57,753 nt of DNA from Kitasatospora xanthocidica (GCF_014656195.1 NZ_BNBY01000039.1:1-57753); one strand, 5' to 3'. Positions 48,211 through 56,558 are shown, counted from the first letter of the stretch. The notes: a model not told the origin generated them from the letters alone. Made by a program: numbers and translations.

Positions 48211-49368
48211 ATGCGTGCACAATGTCATACCGGCAGGCCCGGGGTCCCCCTGCCCACCCTCACCGCCCTGCGCTTCGCCGCCGCCCTCGCCGTCTTCCTC
48301 TTCCACGCCTTCCTCACCGTCGACCCGCTGGACCCGCGGACCCCCCTCACCTTCTTCGCCGACCGGCCCCTCGCCACCGCCCTCGCGCACGCCACCTCCA
48401 AGGCCGGGTACGCCGGAGTCTCCTTCTTCTTCGTCCTCAGCGGCTTCGTCCTGACCTGGTCCGCACGCGACGGCGAGACACCGGGCACCTTCTGGCGCCG
48501 GCGCCTGGCCCGGATCTACCCCACCCACCTGGTGGTGTGGACGGCCGCCCTCCTGCTGTTCGCCCAAGCCGCACCCGTACGGGTCTGGCTCCCCAACCTC
48601 CTGCTCGTGCACGCCGAATCGCCCGACCCCGACGTCAACTCCGGGATGAACATCCCCAGTTGGTCGCTCTGCTGCGAGCTGCTGTTCTACCTGCTCTTCC
48701 CGCTCCTGCACCGCGCCCTGCGCCGCCTGCCCGACCGGGGCGTCGGGCCCGCCGCCGCCGTCGCCCTGCTGGCCGCGGCGGCCGTCGCCGCCGCCAACGC
48801 CGCGCTGCTGCCCGACCGGCCCCGGATCCCCCAACTGCCGGTTTCCCTGGACCAGTTGTGGTTCGGATACCTCTTCCCGCCCGCCCGGCTGCCGGAGTTC
48901 GCCCTCGGCATGCTCCTCGCCCGCGCCGTCGCCTCCGGCCGCGCCCCGCGCCCCGGCCTCCTCCCGGCCGTCCTGCTGCTCCCGCCCGCCTACGCGCTCA
49001 CCCTCGCCGTCCCGTCGCCCTACGACTTCACCCTGCCGATGCTGGTGCCGCTCGCCCTGCTGGTGTGCGCCGCCGCCCACCGCGACCTGCACCGCACCGC
49101 CCCCGCACACCCGTTGGGGCAGTGGCTCGGCGCCGTCTCCTTCGGCTTCTACCTCTGCCAGGGCGTCGTGCTCTTCCACGGCCGCCCCCTGCTCCTGGGC
49201 GACCGCACCTATCCCGCCCCGGTCGCGGTCGCGCTCACCCTCGCGGCCTTCGCGGTGACCCTGGGGGCGGGGGCGCTGACGTACACGGTGGTGGAGCGCC
49301 CGGCGGTGCGCCGGCTGGGCCGCCCGGGCACCCGGCGCGGTACGGGGCAGCGGGCGGGCGCGGGCTGA
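48211..49368 (+). CDS. Integral-membrane acyltransferase (acyltransferase 3 family)
   Basis: A 385-residue membrane protein with about ten helices. It begins with LPTLTALRFAAALAVFLFHA (conserved Arg and catalytic His), then YAGVSFFFVLSGFVLTWSAR and FWRRRLARIYPTHLVVW, and WSLCCELLFYLLFPLL with the W-S-L-x-x-E motif. It probably O-acylates a surface polysaccharide or lipid. The C-terminal VVERPAVRRLGRPG is typical of the family end. ATG at 48211. Independent of the similar protein at 36166; identity between the two is low by eye. Confidence 0.92.
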   Translation: MRAQCHTGRPGVPLPTLTALRFAAALAVFLFHAFLTVDPLDPRTPLTFFADRPLATALAHATSKAGYAGVSFFFVLSGFVLTWSARDGETPGTFWRRRLARIYPTHLVVWTAALLLFAQAAPVRVWLPNLLLVHAESPDPDVNSGMNIPSWSLCCELLFYLLFPLLHRALRRLPDRGVGPAAAVALLAAAAVAAANAALLPDRPRIPQLPVSLDQLWFGYLFPPARLPEFALGMLLARAVASGRAPRPGLLPAVLLLPPAYALTLAVPSPYDFTLPMLVPLALLVCAAAHRDLHRTAPAHPLGQWLGAVSFGFYLCQGVVLFHGRPLLLGDRTYPAPVAVALTLAAFAVTLGAGALTYTVVERPAVRRLGRPGTRRGTGQRAGAG

Positions 49369-49551
49369 CGCGCTGGCGGGCCGGCTGCGGTCAGGGCCGG
49401 ATCCGGCCCGCGGCGGGGCCGTCAAGGAGGACGGCCCGGCGGCGGCCCGGGTGGGCCGGGCTACGGGCATCGCCACCTTCAAGCCCGCTCGGGAACGGCC
49501 GGCGGGCGCCCGGCCGGCGGGCCCTGCCGGGTGCCCGCCGTGCGCGTGTGC

Positions 49552-50052
49552 TCAGCCGCCGACGGGGCCGGCGGCGGGCGGGAGGTCCCAGGCGGTCAGG
49601 CGGGCCGGGAACCAGAGGGCGGGGGCGGTGTCGTCACGGGCCTGGGCCCACGCGGCGACGCGGTGGGCGGTGGCGGCGTCCGGGAGCAGGCCGTGCCCGT
49701 CGGTGGCGACGCCGAGTTCGCGCACCGCGTCGCGGTACAGGTCGTGGCACAGCCAGTCGCACAGCGCGCCCAGGTCGTAGCCGAGGACCTCCCACCCGAG
49801 CGGGTGGGCTCCGCCGGGCAGGCGCGGCGCCGGGCCGACGTGTTCCAGGCGGGGCAGGAGCACCGGTTCGTAGCTGCTGGCCCGGTGGATCTCGGAGGCC
49901 AGGGCGGCGGCCGGGCTGGCGGGTACCTCGACGGCCAGCAGCCTCGCCTCCCGGGGGACGGGCAGCCCGGCGCAGGCGGCCAGGGCGTTCTCGGCGGTGG
50001 CGAAGTGGTCGCCGTCCTGCGGGAGGTGGTCGATCAGGCAGGTGGAGACGGT
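49552..50052 (-). pseudogene. Unknown gene interrupted at its 5' end by the IS605/IS1341 element
   Basis: The minus frame ending at 49552 encodes a folded-looking protein: VSTCLIDHLPQDGDHFATAE, AACAGLPVPREARLLAVEVP, ASSYEPVLLPRLEHVGPAPR, WEVLGYDLGALCDWLCHDLY. It has no start codon and runs straight into the right end of the insertion element, where a stop occurs. The missing N-terminal part should lie beyond the left end of the element at 51452, but I could not find a matching open frame there, so additional loss is likely. I do not recognise the family. Confidence 0.6.
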
Positions 50053-50053
50053 G

Positions 50054-50240
50054 TTGACATCCTCCCCGTCCTAGCGGACGGGGATTCCTCCCGCGCCCGC
50101 GGCACGGACATCCGTGCGTGGCGGGTCGCTGAGGTGGGTTCCCCGTTCGACGGGCCGTGCCTGGCGTGGGATCGCCACGCCGGGTCTTGCCGGCCCTCCA
50201 GGGGCGTTTAGCCTGTCCGCCTGCCCGGCGGCCAGGATGT
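50054..50240 (-). ncRNA. Predicted omega/guide RNA of the TnpB element
   Basis: In TnpB systems the 3' part of tnpB and the right end form a structured RNA whose 3' extension, copied from flanking DNA, is the guide. The terminal hairpin at 50064-50083 is directly visible; the 5' limit given here is only an estimate. The guide would begin at 50053 and read leftwards as CACCGTCTCCACCTGCCTGA, which is sequence of the interrupted gene. Confidence 0.45.
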
Positions 50241-51324
50241 TCCGAGCAGCATTGAGGTCACGATCATGCCGCACACCGCACTCGTTGCACGCCCACTCGC
50301 GCACCGCGAGGGGCTTGGGCCCGTCACGGTGCCCGCACGCCGAGCAGAGCTGGGAGGACGGGAACGCGCGGGACACGATCCCGACCGTGCGCCCGTACCG
50401 GGCCGCTTTCTCTTCGAGGAGTCGCCGGAAGGTGGACCATCCGGCGTCGTGGACGGGCTTGGCGAGTCGGCCACGGGCGAGGCCGCGCACGTTCAGGTCC
50501 TCCAGGTACACCGCTTGGGTTTCGCGGATGATCTTGGTGGTCTGTTTGTGCAGCCAGTCCATGCGGGTGTCGGCCACCTTGGCGTGCGCCCTGGCGACCT
50601 TGCGCCGGGCCTTGGCCCGGTTCTTGCTTCCCTTGGCCTTGCGGGACAGCTCCCGCTGCGCGGCCTTGAGCTTCTTCTCCGCCTTGCGCAGGAAGCGCGG
50701 ATTGTCGATCACGCTGCCGTCCGAGAGAACGGCGTAGGTGGTCAGCCCGAGGTCGATGCCGACCTCGGCATCGACCTCGGGCAGCACCTCCGGCTCGACA
50801 TCGACGACGAAGCTCGCGTGGTACCGGCCGGACGGGTCCAGCACGATCGTCACGGACGACGGGTCCGCGGGCAGTGCCCGCGACCACTTCACCCGCACGT
50901 CGCCGATCTTCGCCAGGTACAGCTTGCCGTTGGGACGGACACGGAACCCGTTGCGGGTGAACCGCAGCGACTGCCGACTGTCCTTACGGGACTTGAACCG
51001 GGGAAGACCGACCGGGCGCCCCTGGCGTTTGCCGGACACCGAGTCGAAGAAGTTCCGGTACGCCGTGTCCAGATCCCGCAGGGACTGGATCAACGGATCC
51101 ACCCCGACCGAGGCCAGCCACGCCCGCTCCGCGGTCTTCTTCGCCCCGGTGATCACCAGCTTCTGAAGATCCGTGGACTTGGGATACGGAAAGCCACCCT
51201 TGCGGGCTTCCTTCCGTGCCGCGAGAGCGTCGTTGTACACCACCCGTGCACAACCGAACGTCCGGGCCAGCGAAGCGCGCTGACCCACCGTCGGATAGAT
51301 GCGATACGAGTACCTCAGGTGCAC
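50071..51324 (-). CDS. tnpB: TnpB, RNA-guided DNA nuclease of IS605 family (OrfB)
   Basis: A 417-residue TnpB, of normal length. It starts MHLRYSYRIYPTVGQRASLARTFGCARVVYNDAL, the usual N-terminal domain. RuvC residues are intact: Asp in EVGIDLGLTTYAVL, Glu in AVYLEDLNVRGLARG and Asp in VRHDRDLNAARNIL. The zinc finger is CSACGH ... CNECGV. Nothing is truncated, so it may be an active nuclease that cuts DNA next to a TTGAT-like TAM, directed by the RNA from the element's right end. The stop codon lies in the loop of the right-end hairpin. tnpA must be supplied elsewhere. Confidence 0.92.
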   Translation of the reverse strand: MHLRYSYRIYPTVGQRASLARTFGCARVVYNDALAARKEARKGGFPYPKSTDLQKLVITGAKKTAERAWLASVGVDPLIQSLRDLDTAYRNFFDSVSGKRQGRPVGLPRFKSRKDSRQSLRFTRNGFRVRPNGKLYLAKIGDVRVKWSRALPADPSSVTIVLDPSGRYHASFVVDVEPEVLPEVDAEVGIDLGLTTYAVLSDGSVIDNPRFLRKAEKKLKAAQRELSRKAKGSKNRAKARRKVARAHAKVADTRMDWLHKQTTKIIRETQAVYLEDLNVRGLARGRLAKPVHDAGWSTFRRLLEEKAARYGRTVGIVSRAFPSSQLCSACGHRDGPKPLAVREWACNECGVRHDRDLNAARNILAAGQADRLNAPGGPARPGVAIPRQARPVERGTHLSDPPRTDVRAAGAGGIPVR

Positions 51325-51456
51325 GAAATCAACCTAACGACAGGCACTGACAACGGCCCACACCAGAACACCCGGAGATCACTCCGCCGCTACGCGGCCC
51401 CAAGCCAAGCCCCCATTCCTCCCCGGCCTGAAGGCCGGGGCATCCTGGGAGATCAA

Positions 51457-51622
51457 AGGTGATATCAGACGGCCGCCTGCGCTGCGCGGCCGCTTCGCAC
51501 CCGCGTCAGGGCCCGCACCGGGGTTCTGCCCTCGGGCTGCCCTGTGGGGCCTCGCGGGAGCGGCGGCGGGGGCCTAGCCTGGGGGCCGGGGGAGCCCGGG
51601 CGGCGGCAGGGGAGGGGCAGGC
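51457..51622. other. Flank of the mobile element and upstream region of the effector-like gene
   Basis: Short non-coding stretch to the right of the IS left end. It ends with GGGGAGGGGCAGGC, the ribosome-site region of the next gene. The minus-strand frame here stops before reaching the element, so it does not supply an obvious 5' half for the interrupted gene. Confidence 0.4.
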
Positions 51623-52591
51623 GTGCGCAGGAGCGTGGCACACCCGGTGGCACCGGGCGCCGAGGCGGTGCCGCGACGGCACACCACCCCGGCCACCGGG
51701 CCGCGGACGGCCGCGGGGAGGGCGCCGGGGCCGGGCGAACTCGCCGTCCTGCAGCGGACGGTGGGCAACGCGGCGGTGACGCGCCGGCTGCAGCGCCTGG
51801 CGGACCCCGGGGCCAGGGAGCGGGCGCGGCGCGACGCCGCCGATCCCACCGGACACGGCGAGTGGGGCGACTTCCGTGACCTGATGGCCCGGGCGGGCTT
51901 CCCCGACGCCGTCACGGACGTCGCCTGGCAGCTCGTCCTCGGCGGCATCGCCGAGCAGGGCCGGCTCAACGACGAGGCCATGGCGACGTTCACCGGGCGT
52001 CAGGAACAGCGCGACCACCGCGCGTCCAACACCTGGTACCAGGAGCTGGTGAAGGTCGTCGGCGACCACCTGGAGATCGACACGCCGACGCTGGCCCTGT
52101 GGTCGGGCGGCCGGGAGGTCAGCGACTACGCCCGCGCCAAGGGCCACACCCCGCTGGAGGCCACGGCCTTCGGCGGGGTGGTCGACCGGCTGACCCTGAC
52201 CACGGACTGGCTGCTCAAGACACCGATGTGGAACGTCCTGTCCAAGGCCTTCGTCAGCCGCGCCCACGGCCCCGTGCACATCTTCCTGCGGGCGTACGAC
52301 CCCGACAGCGTCCTCATCGCGCAGGAGGTGCCGCAGCTGCGGGTGGTGATGGCCCTCGACCCGGCGGTCGAGCTCCGCTGGCACCCGGTCTACGCCGCGG
52401 ACGACGGCCGGCTGATGGAGGTCACCGACCGCCTGGACCTGGCCGCCGACGCCTCCTACCCCACCCGGGACCGGTGCGTGCAGGTCCTCTACGACTACCT
52501 GCGGCTCGTCCACGACCCGGCCAACGCCCACTCCCGGCGGGCCCACGAGCAGATGGGCGCCCGCCTGGCCGCCAACGGCAACCCCCAGTAA
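51623..52591 (+). CDS. Putative secreted-by-machine effector or toxin (LQRTVGNAAV leader motif)
   Basis: A 322-residue protein. Residues 1-60 are basic and disordered and end in ELAVLQRTVGNAAVTRRLQ, the motif found at the start of many actinomycete proteins that accompany contractile-injection-system or DUF4157-type cargo. The C-terminal domain (about residues 130-300) has TPTLALWSGGREVSDYARAK, HTPLEATAFGGVVDRLTLTTDW, TPMWNVLSKAFVSRAHGPVH and YPTRDRCVQVLYDYLRLVHD. The WSGG, PLEAT and AxGxVH segments resemble an NADase/ADP-ribosyltransferase-like toxin, but this is tentative. Start is GTG at 51623. No immunity gene is obvious. Confidence 0.7.
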   Translation: MRRSVAHPVAPGAEAVPRRHTTPATGPRTAAGRAPGPGELAVLQRTVGNAAVTRRLQRLADPGARERARRDAADPTGHGEWGDFRDLMARAGFPDAVTDVAWQLVLGGIAEQGRLNDEAMATFTGRQEQRDHRASNTWYQELVKVVGDHLEIDTPTLALWSGGREVSDYARAKGHTPLEATAFGGVVDRLTLTTDWLLKTPMWNVLSKAFVSRAHGPVHIFLRAYDPDSVLIAQEVPQLRVVMALDPAVELRWHPVYAADDGRLMEVTDRLDLAADASYPTRDRCVQVLYDYLRLVHDPANAHSRRAHEQMGARLAANGNPQ

Positions 52592-52612
52592 TCTCAACCG
52601 GGTGGCGGTCCG

Positions 52613-53422
52613 TCAGGTGTCCGACCGGCCGGCCGGGGTGACCTCGCGCACGGCCGCGGCGACGGCGCGGAAGTCCTTCTTCAGGACGGCGCCGTGGTTG
52701 CTCGCGACCTTCGCGCTGATCTCGATGTGCGGGTTGCGGGCCGCGACCGCGCCCAGGCTCGCGCGGATCCGCTCCTGCTCGTCGCCGCGGCTGCCCAGCG
52801 AGGTCCCCGAGGCGACCACGTACCGGGTCGGGACGGTGATGCCGTCCAGGACGGGCGCCAGGTCGCGCTCGCGGGCGACGCGGCCGAGCTCGATGTTGCA
52901 CTCGGCCAGCTCCCCGGCGTTCATCCGGGGCGTCAGCCCGGTGGGGCGCAGCAGCGTCAGCAGCGGGCTCCAGAGGCGGAACTGCTTGCGGATGCGCTGC
53001 TCCATGGCCTCGTCGAGCCAGTCGTAGGGCTGGGCGCCGTCGACCAGGACCGCGCCCAGGGCGCGCCGGGGGTTGCGGTGGGCCCAGTGCGCGCCGACGA
53101 ACGCCCCGTAGGACCAGCCGACGGCCAGGGCCCGCTCGACGCCCCGGGCGGACAGGACGGCGTCGACGTCCCGGACGGCGGCCTCGAAGGAGTAGTCGGC
53201 GGAGCGGTGGGAGGTGCGGCCGCGGGCGCGCTCGTCGTAGGTGATGTGCCGGTAGCCGGTGCCCAGTTCGGCGATGACGCGCCGCCAGTAGCCCTGGGTG
53301 GCGAACTGGCCGTTGAGGTACACCACGGGGGTGCCGGGGCCGCCGGTGTCGGTGACGGCGAGGGCGGTGTCGTCGACCGGCACCAGGCCGCTCCACCGGG
53401 ACGGCTGGACGTTGATGCTCAT
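52613..53422 (-). CDS. Alpha/beta hydrolase
   Basis: A 269-residue hydrolase with the oxyanion region VVYLNGQFATQGYWRRVIAE, the strand ITYDERARGRTSHRSADYS, the nucleophile elbow AVGWSYGAFVGAHWAHRN (GxSxG) and a C-terminal His in AKVASNHGAVLKKDF. ATG at 53422 after GGAGAGG. It follows the DUF4097 gene by 57 bp on the same strand and is likely co-transcribed with it; a GGAC repeat sits in that gap. Both would then be controlled from the divergent promoter with the HTH regulator at 54329. Substrate unknown. Confidence 0.9.
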   Translation of the reverse strand: MSINVQPSRWSGLVPVDDTALAVTDTGGPGTPVVYLNGQFATQGYWRRVIAELGTGYRHITYDERARGRTSHRSADYSFEAAVRDVDAVLSARGVERALAVGWSYGAFVGAHWAHRNPRRALGAVLVDGAQPYDWLDEAMEQRIRKQFRLWSPLLTLLRPTGLTPRMNAGELAECNIELGRVARERDLAPVLDGITVPTRYVVASGTSLGSRGDEQERIRASLGAVAARNPHIEISAKVASNHGAVLKKDFRAVAAAVREVTPAGRSDT

Positions 53423-53439
53423 GGCGGGGCCTCTCCTGC

Positions 53440-53467
53440 GGGACGGACGGACGGACGGATGGACGGG
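53440..53467. repeat. GGAC-type microsatellite between the DUF4097 and hydrolase genes
   Basis: GGACGGACGGACGGACGGATGGACGG, the same unit as at 2087-2114. It lies just upstream of the ribosome site of the hydrolase gene. Confidence 0.8.
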
Positions 53468-53479
53468 GCGGGCCGAGGG

Positions 53480-54139
53480 TCAGAGGCTGCGGGCGGTGAT
53501 GTCGCCGTGCGGGGTGGTGGCGCGGATGTCGAGGGCGGTGGTGCCGTCGTTGCGCAGGGCGTTGACGATGCGGCCGTGACCGGTGGCGGCGTCCAGCGCG
53601 GCGGAGACGCCGGGGGCGGCGTCGACGGTGATGTTCCCGGACTGGGTGGCGAGGGTGAGGACGCCGCCGTGGGCCCGGGCGATGCGGATGTCGCCGCGGG
53701 CGGTGGCGATCTCGGCGGGGCCGTTGAGCCGGCCGATCTCCACGTCGCCGTCGACGGCGGTCAGGCGCACGCCGTCGGCCTCGTCGATCTCGATCCGCCG
53801 GTGGGCGCCGTCGAAGGCGAGGTCGCCGAGGCGGCCGACGGCGCGCAGTTCGCAGGCCTCGGCCTTGGCCTCGACGCGGGAGCCGGCCGGCAGCTGGACG
53901 GTGACCTCCACCGAGCCGGGGCCGAAGATCCCGGCGCTCTCGGTGGTGCGGATCCGCAGCAGGCCCTCGCTGTAGTCGACGGTGATCTGCTCGGCGCTGC
54001 GCACGTCGCGGGTCTTGGCGGGGTCGGCGGGGCGGACCTCGACGGTGGTGTCGGCGCGGTCGCCGGCGATCAGCCGGACGCGTCCGGCGGGGATGTCGAG
54101 GACGGCGGTGACCGCGGCGGGGGTGGTGAAGGTGTGCAT
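53480..54139 (-). CDS. DUF4097-family beta-strand repeat protein
   Basis: A 219-residue protein beginning MHTFTTPAAVTAVLDIPAGRVRLIAGDRADTTVEVRPAD, then repeated short strands ending in Gly-Asp (VDGDVEIGRLNGPAEIATARGDIRIARAHGG, SGNITVDAAPG, TPHGDITARSL) that form a right-handed beta helix. No signal peptide. DUF4097 proteins are of unknown role, often found next to regulators and stress genes. ATG at 54139. It heads the two-gene unit with the hydrolase, opposite the HTH regulator. Confidence 0.92.
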   Translation of the reverse strand: MHTFTTPAAVTAVLDIPAGRVRLIAGDRADTTVEVRPADPAKTRDVRSAEQITVDYSEGLLRIRTTESAGIFGPGSVEVTVQLPAGSRVEAKAEACELRAVGRLGDLAFDGAHRRIEIDEADGVRLTAVDGDVEIGRLNGPAEIATARGDIRIARAHGGVLTLATQSGNITVDAAPGVSAALDAATGHGRIVNALRNDGTTALDIRATTPHGDITARSL

Positions 54140-54183
54140 CGTGTTCTCCGGTGCTCGACGTTGTTTCTGACACCGGAAACGCT

Positions 54184-54311
54184 ACGTTGCTTTCAAGGGA
54201 GCGGCAACATGCTCGTTGCGTCAGATTCCCATATTCGCAGGTGAGATGCGGGAAACTGTTGCAACGGTCCTGGATGGTAATGCAACGTCAGGGGGTCTGC
54301 TCATTGCAATG
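54184..54311. promoter_or_regulatory. Array of GTTGCAAC/CATTGCAATG operator-like sites
   Basis: The 189-bp divergent region has GTTGCAAC (54258-54265, perfect palindrome), CATTGCAATG (54302-54311, perfect palindrome) and half-sites CGTTGC (54185), GCAAC (54203), CGTTGC (54214) and TGCAACG (54281). The region is also AT-richer than its surroundings. The last palindrome sits 5 bp before the ribosome site of the regulator, suggesting autoregulation. Confidence 0.65.
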
Positions 54312-54328
54312 GCTTGGAGGTGAACGCT

Positions 54329-55165
54329 ATGGTGGGCGCGTCAGGGATCAAGGACCGTCACGAGCACCGCCGAGGAGACCCGATGCCGGGAGGCCGACTC
54401 ACCCAGCAGGAACGCCAGCAGATCGCGCTGGGACTGGCCGACAGCCTCCCCTACGCCGAGATCGCCCGGCGCCTGGACCGCCCGACCTCCACCGTCACCC
54501 GCGAGGTGATGCGCAACGGCGGCCCCACCTCCTACCGCGCCGACCTGGCCCACCGCGCCACCGAACGCCGCGCCCACCGGCGCAAGCCCGCCGCCCCCCA
54601 CGGCCCGCAGGCCGCCCCCCGGGCGCACGGACGCGACAGCGAGGCCGTGGCCGACTACGAGGAGACCCTCACCACCGTCCTGATGGGCTCGGGCCTGCCC
54701 AAGATGACGGCCCGGGTACTGACCTGCCTGTTCACCACCGACGCCGGCAGCCTCACCGCCGCCCAGCTCGCCCAGCGCCTCGACGTCAGCCCGGCCTCCA
54801 TCTCCAAGGCCATCGCCTTCCTGGAGAGCCAGAGCCTGGTGCGCCGCGAACGCGACGAACGCCGCCGCGACCGCTACTTCGTCGACGACGAGCTCTTCTA
54901 CCAGGCGACCATCGCCAGCGCCCGCGCCAACGACCAGCTCGTCGCCACCGCGCGCCAGGGCGTCGCCGTCCTCGGCGCCGACACCCCAGCCGCCCACCGT
55001 CTGGAGAACGTCGCCCGCTTCCTCGACTTCATCAGCGAGAGCATCGTGCGCGCCGCCGAACAGGCCCGCGCGGTCCTGCGCACCAAGCCGGCCGCCGACG
55101 GCACGGACGCGGACGAGGTTGAGGCCGAGGCCGGTGCCGTGCGGCCGGTGCCCGACCGCGGCTAG
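54329..55165 (+). CDS. Chimeric HTH regulator: IS30-like HTH plus MarR/GbsR-type winged helix
   Basis: A 278-residue regulator. Residues about 28-68 (LTQQERQQIALGLADSLPYAEIARRLDRPTSTVTREVMRN) match the N-terminal HTH of IS30-type transposases. Residues about 105-215 are a MarR/GbsR-like domain: VLMGSGLPKMTARVLTCLFT, LAQRLDVSPASISKAIAFLESQSLVRRERDERRRDRYFVD. The rest is helical and may dimerise. ATG at 54329 with GGAGG eight bases upstream. It is divergent from the DUF4097-hydrolase unit and likely controls it through the TTGCAA palindromes. Its stop overlaps the convergent GNAT stop by 4 bp. Confidence 0.88.
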   Translation: MVGASGIKDRHEHRRGDPMPGGRLTQQERQQIALGLADSLPYAEIARRLDRPTSTVTREVMRNGGPTSYRADLAHRATERRAHRRKPAAPHGPQAAPRAHGRDSEAVADYEETLTTVLMGSGLPKMTARVLTCLFTTDAGSLTAAQLAQRLDVSPASISKAIAFLESQSLVRRERDERRRDRYFVDDELFYQATIASARANDQLVATARQGVAVLGADTPAAHRLENVARFLDFISESIVRAAEQARAVLRTKPAADGTDADEVEAEAGAVRPVPDRG

Positions 55166-55695
55166 CGCCCCCCACCCGCCTGCTGACCGTGCGTGCGACG
55201 CACGGTCAGCAGGCGGGTGGTGCTGCCGTCGTCCTCGGTGATGTCCCGCACGTGCGCGAAGCCGATCCGCTCCAGCAGGGCCAGCGAGGCGCCGTTCTCC
55301 GCGGCCACGGTGGCGTGCACCTCGGCCAGCCCCAGGGCCTCGAAGCCGTACGCCACCAGGGCCCGCGCCAGCTCCGTCCCCAGGCCCGACCCCCACGCCG
55401 CCGGGGCCAGCGCGTAGACGATCTCCTGGCCCGGGGCCGCGTCGGTCGGCTTGATCTCGGCGTGCCCGACCAGCAGCCCGTCCCGGCGCACGGCCCAGAC
55501 GTCGAACAGCTCCCGGGCGTAGACCTTGGTGAAGATCCGCCCGAACAGGGCCCGGTCCTCCTGCTCCGAGGAGGGCCCGTCACCCATCCACCGCGACACC
55601 CGGGTGTCCTGGAACAGGGCCACGAAGTCCTCTTCGTCCCCGGGGACGTAGGGGCTCAGCTCCAGGCGCGCGGTACGCAGGGTCGGGGTGGTCAC
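55162..55695 (-). CDS. GNAT-family N-acetyltransferase (RimJ/RimL type)
   Basis: A 177-residue enzyme starting with GTG at 55695: TTPTLRTARLELSPYVPGDEEDFVALFQD is the RimJ/RimL beginning. The acetyl-CoA loop is LAPAAWGSGLGTELARALVAYGFEALGLAEVHATVAAENGAS with the conserved Asn, and LLERIGFAHVRD is the final motif. Acts on an unknown amine. An inverted repeat (GTGCGTGCGACGCAC at 55187) lies in its last codons. Its 3' end overlaps the HTH regulator gene convergently. Confidence 0.9.
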   Translation of the reverse strand: MTTPTLRTARLELSPYVPGDEEDFVALFQDTRVSRWMGDGPSSEQEDRALFGRIFTKVYARELFDVWAVRRDGLLVGHAEIKPTDAAPGQEIVYALAPAAWGSGLGTELARALVAYGFEALGLAEVHATVAAENGASLALLERIGFAHVRDITEDDGSTTRLLTVRRTHGQQAGGGR

Positions 55696-55778
55696 GAGCG
55701 GCGACGCTACCCACCCGCCCCCGGAGCGGCAAACCGGTTTCCCCGGGGAACGGCCACTCCGGCGGCCCCGGGGGCGGG

Positions 55779-56558
55779 TCAGGCCGCCGGGGGCACGTGA
55801 CGGGCCGCCGCGAGGTGGGCCGCGGTGCGCAGCCGGGCGAAGTACGCGGCGCAGTACTCCTCGTCCAGCAGGGGCACGGCCCGGTCGAGGTCGCCGATGC
55901 CCGCCCACAGGCGGGCCAGGCCGTCCCCGTCGAGCCCGCGCTCCAGCTCCCGCTCGACGAGGCCGGCGACGTCGGAGTCCAGCATGATCAGGTCGGCGCC
56001 GTCGACGGCCACGCCGCGGAAGCTCTCCGGGAACGCGGCCCGGCGGTGCTCCTCCCACAGCAGCGTCAGCCGCTCGCGCGGATCCTCCTCACCGGAGGCC
56101 TGCGCCGCGCCGTCCGCCGGGCGCAGCAGCACGGCGATGGTGTCGAACACCGCGCGCACCAGGTCGACGGCCCGGACCGGGTTGACGGTGCCGCTGGTCG
56201 CCGCGCCCCGGGCGATCCGCTCGCGCACCCGCACCGCGCGCCCCAACTCCCCGGCCAGGTAGGCCGAGACGAGCCCCGCCCCGGCGGCCCGCCCGATCAG
56301 CTCCGGCAGGTCGGCGTCCTCGTCGCCCAGCCGCTGCGCGAGGACCTCCTCCAGCGCCAGCAGGCAGTGCGTGACGGCGACGGTCGCGAACTCGTACCGG
56401 TAGTAGGAGTGCCGGATCAGCTCACGGGAGGTCTCCAGCGTGCTCATCACCGACATCGACGCGCCCTCGGGCAGCACCAGTTCGGCGACCAGGGGGTGCA
56501 TGCCCGCGTAGCCGGGCACGACATCGCGGACGCGCAGGTCCGGTACGGGAGTGTCCAT
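55779..56558 (-). CDS. Hypothetical helical protein of 259 residues
   Basis: Starts MDTPVPDLRVRDVVPGYAGM (ATG at 56558; GTG upstream possible). It is mainly helical, with HSYYRYEFATVAVTHCLLAL and RARVRERIARGAATSG-like regions, an Asp-rich loop ADLIMLDSDVAGLVERELER and a C-terminal DEEYCAAYFARLRTAAHLAA. No signal peptide, membrane helix or motif that I recognise. It lies alone between two minus-strand genes, GNAT downstream and a VOC protein upstream; the gaps (83 and 100 bp) would allow co-transcription. Confidence 0.65.
   Translation of the reverse strand: MDTPVPDLRVRDVVPGYAGMHPLVAELVLPEGASMSVMSTLETSRELIRHSYYRYEFATVAVTHCLLALEEVLAQRLGDEDADLPELIGRAAGAGLVSAYLAGELGRAVRVRERIARGAATSGTVNPVRAVDLVRAVFDTIAVLLRPADGAAQASGEEDPRERLTLLWEEHRRAAFPESFRGVAVDGADLIMLDSDVAGLVERELERGLDGDGLARLWAGIGDLDRAVPLLDEEYCAAYFARLRTAAHLAAARHVPPAA

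Larger units (their letters stand above)
50054..51451 (-). mobile_element. IS200/IS605-family element, IS1341-type (tnpB only)
   Basis: A tnpB-only element without tnpA. The left end (51451 on the minus strand) follows TTGAT and carries a hairpin CCCCGGCCT-GAAGG-CCGGGG (51421-51440). The right end carries the hairpin CCCCGTCC-TAGC-GGACGGGG (50064-50083) and ends near GATGTCAA (50060-50054). Subterminal hairpins instead of inverted repeats, and no target duplication, are the mark of the family. The right end of such elements is transcribed as the guide (omega) RNA for TnpB. Exact ends are inferred from the family pattern. Confidence 0.8.
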
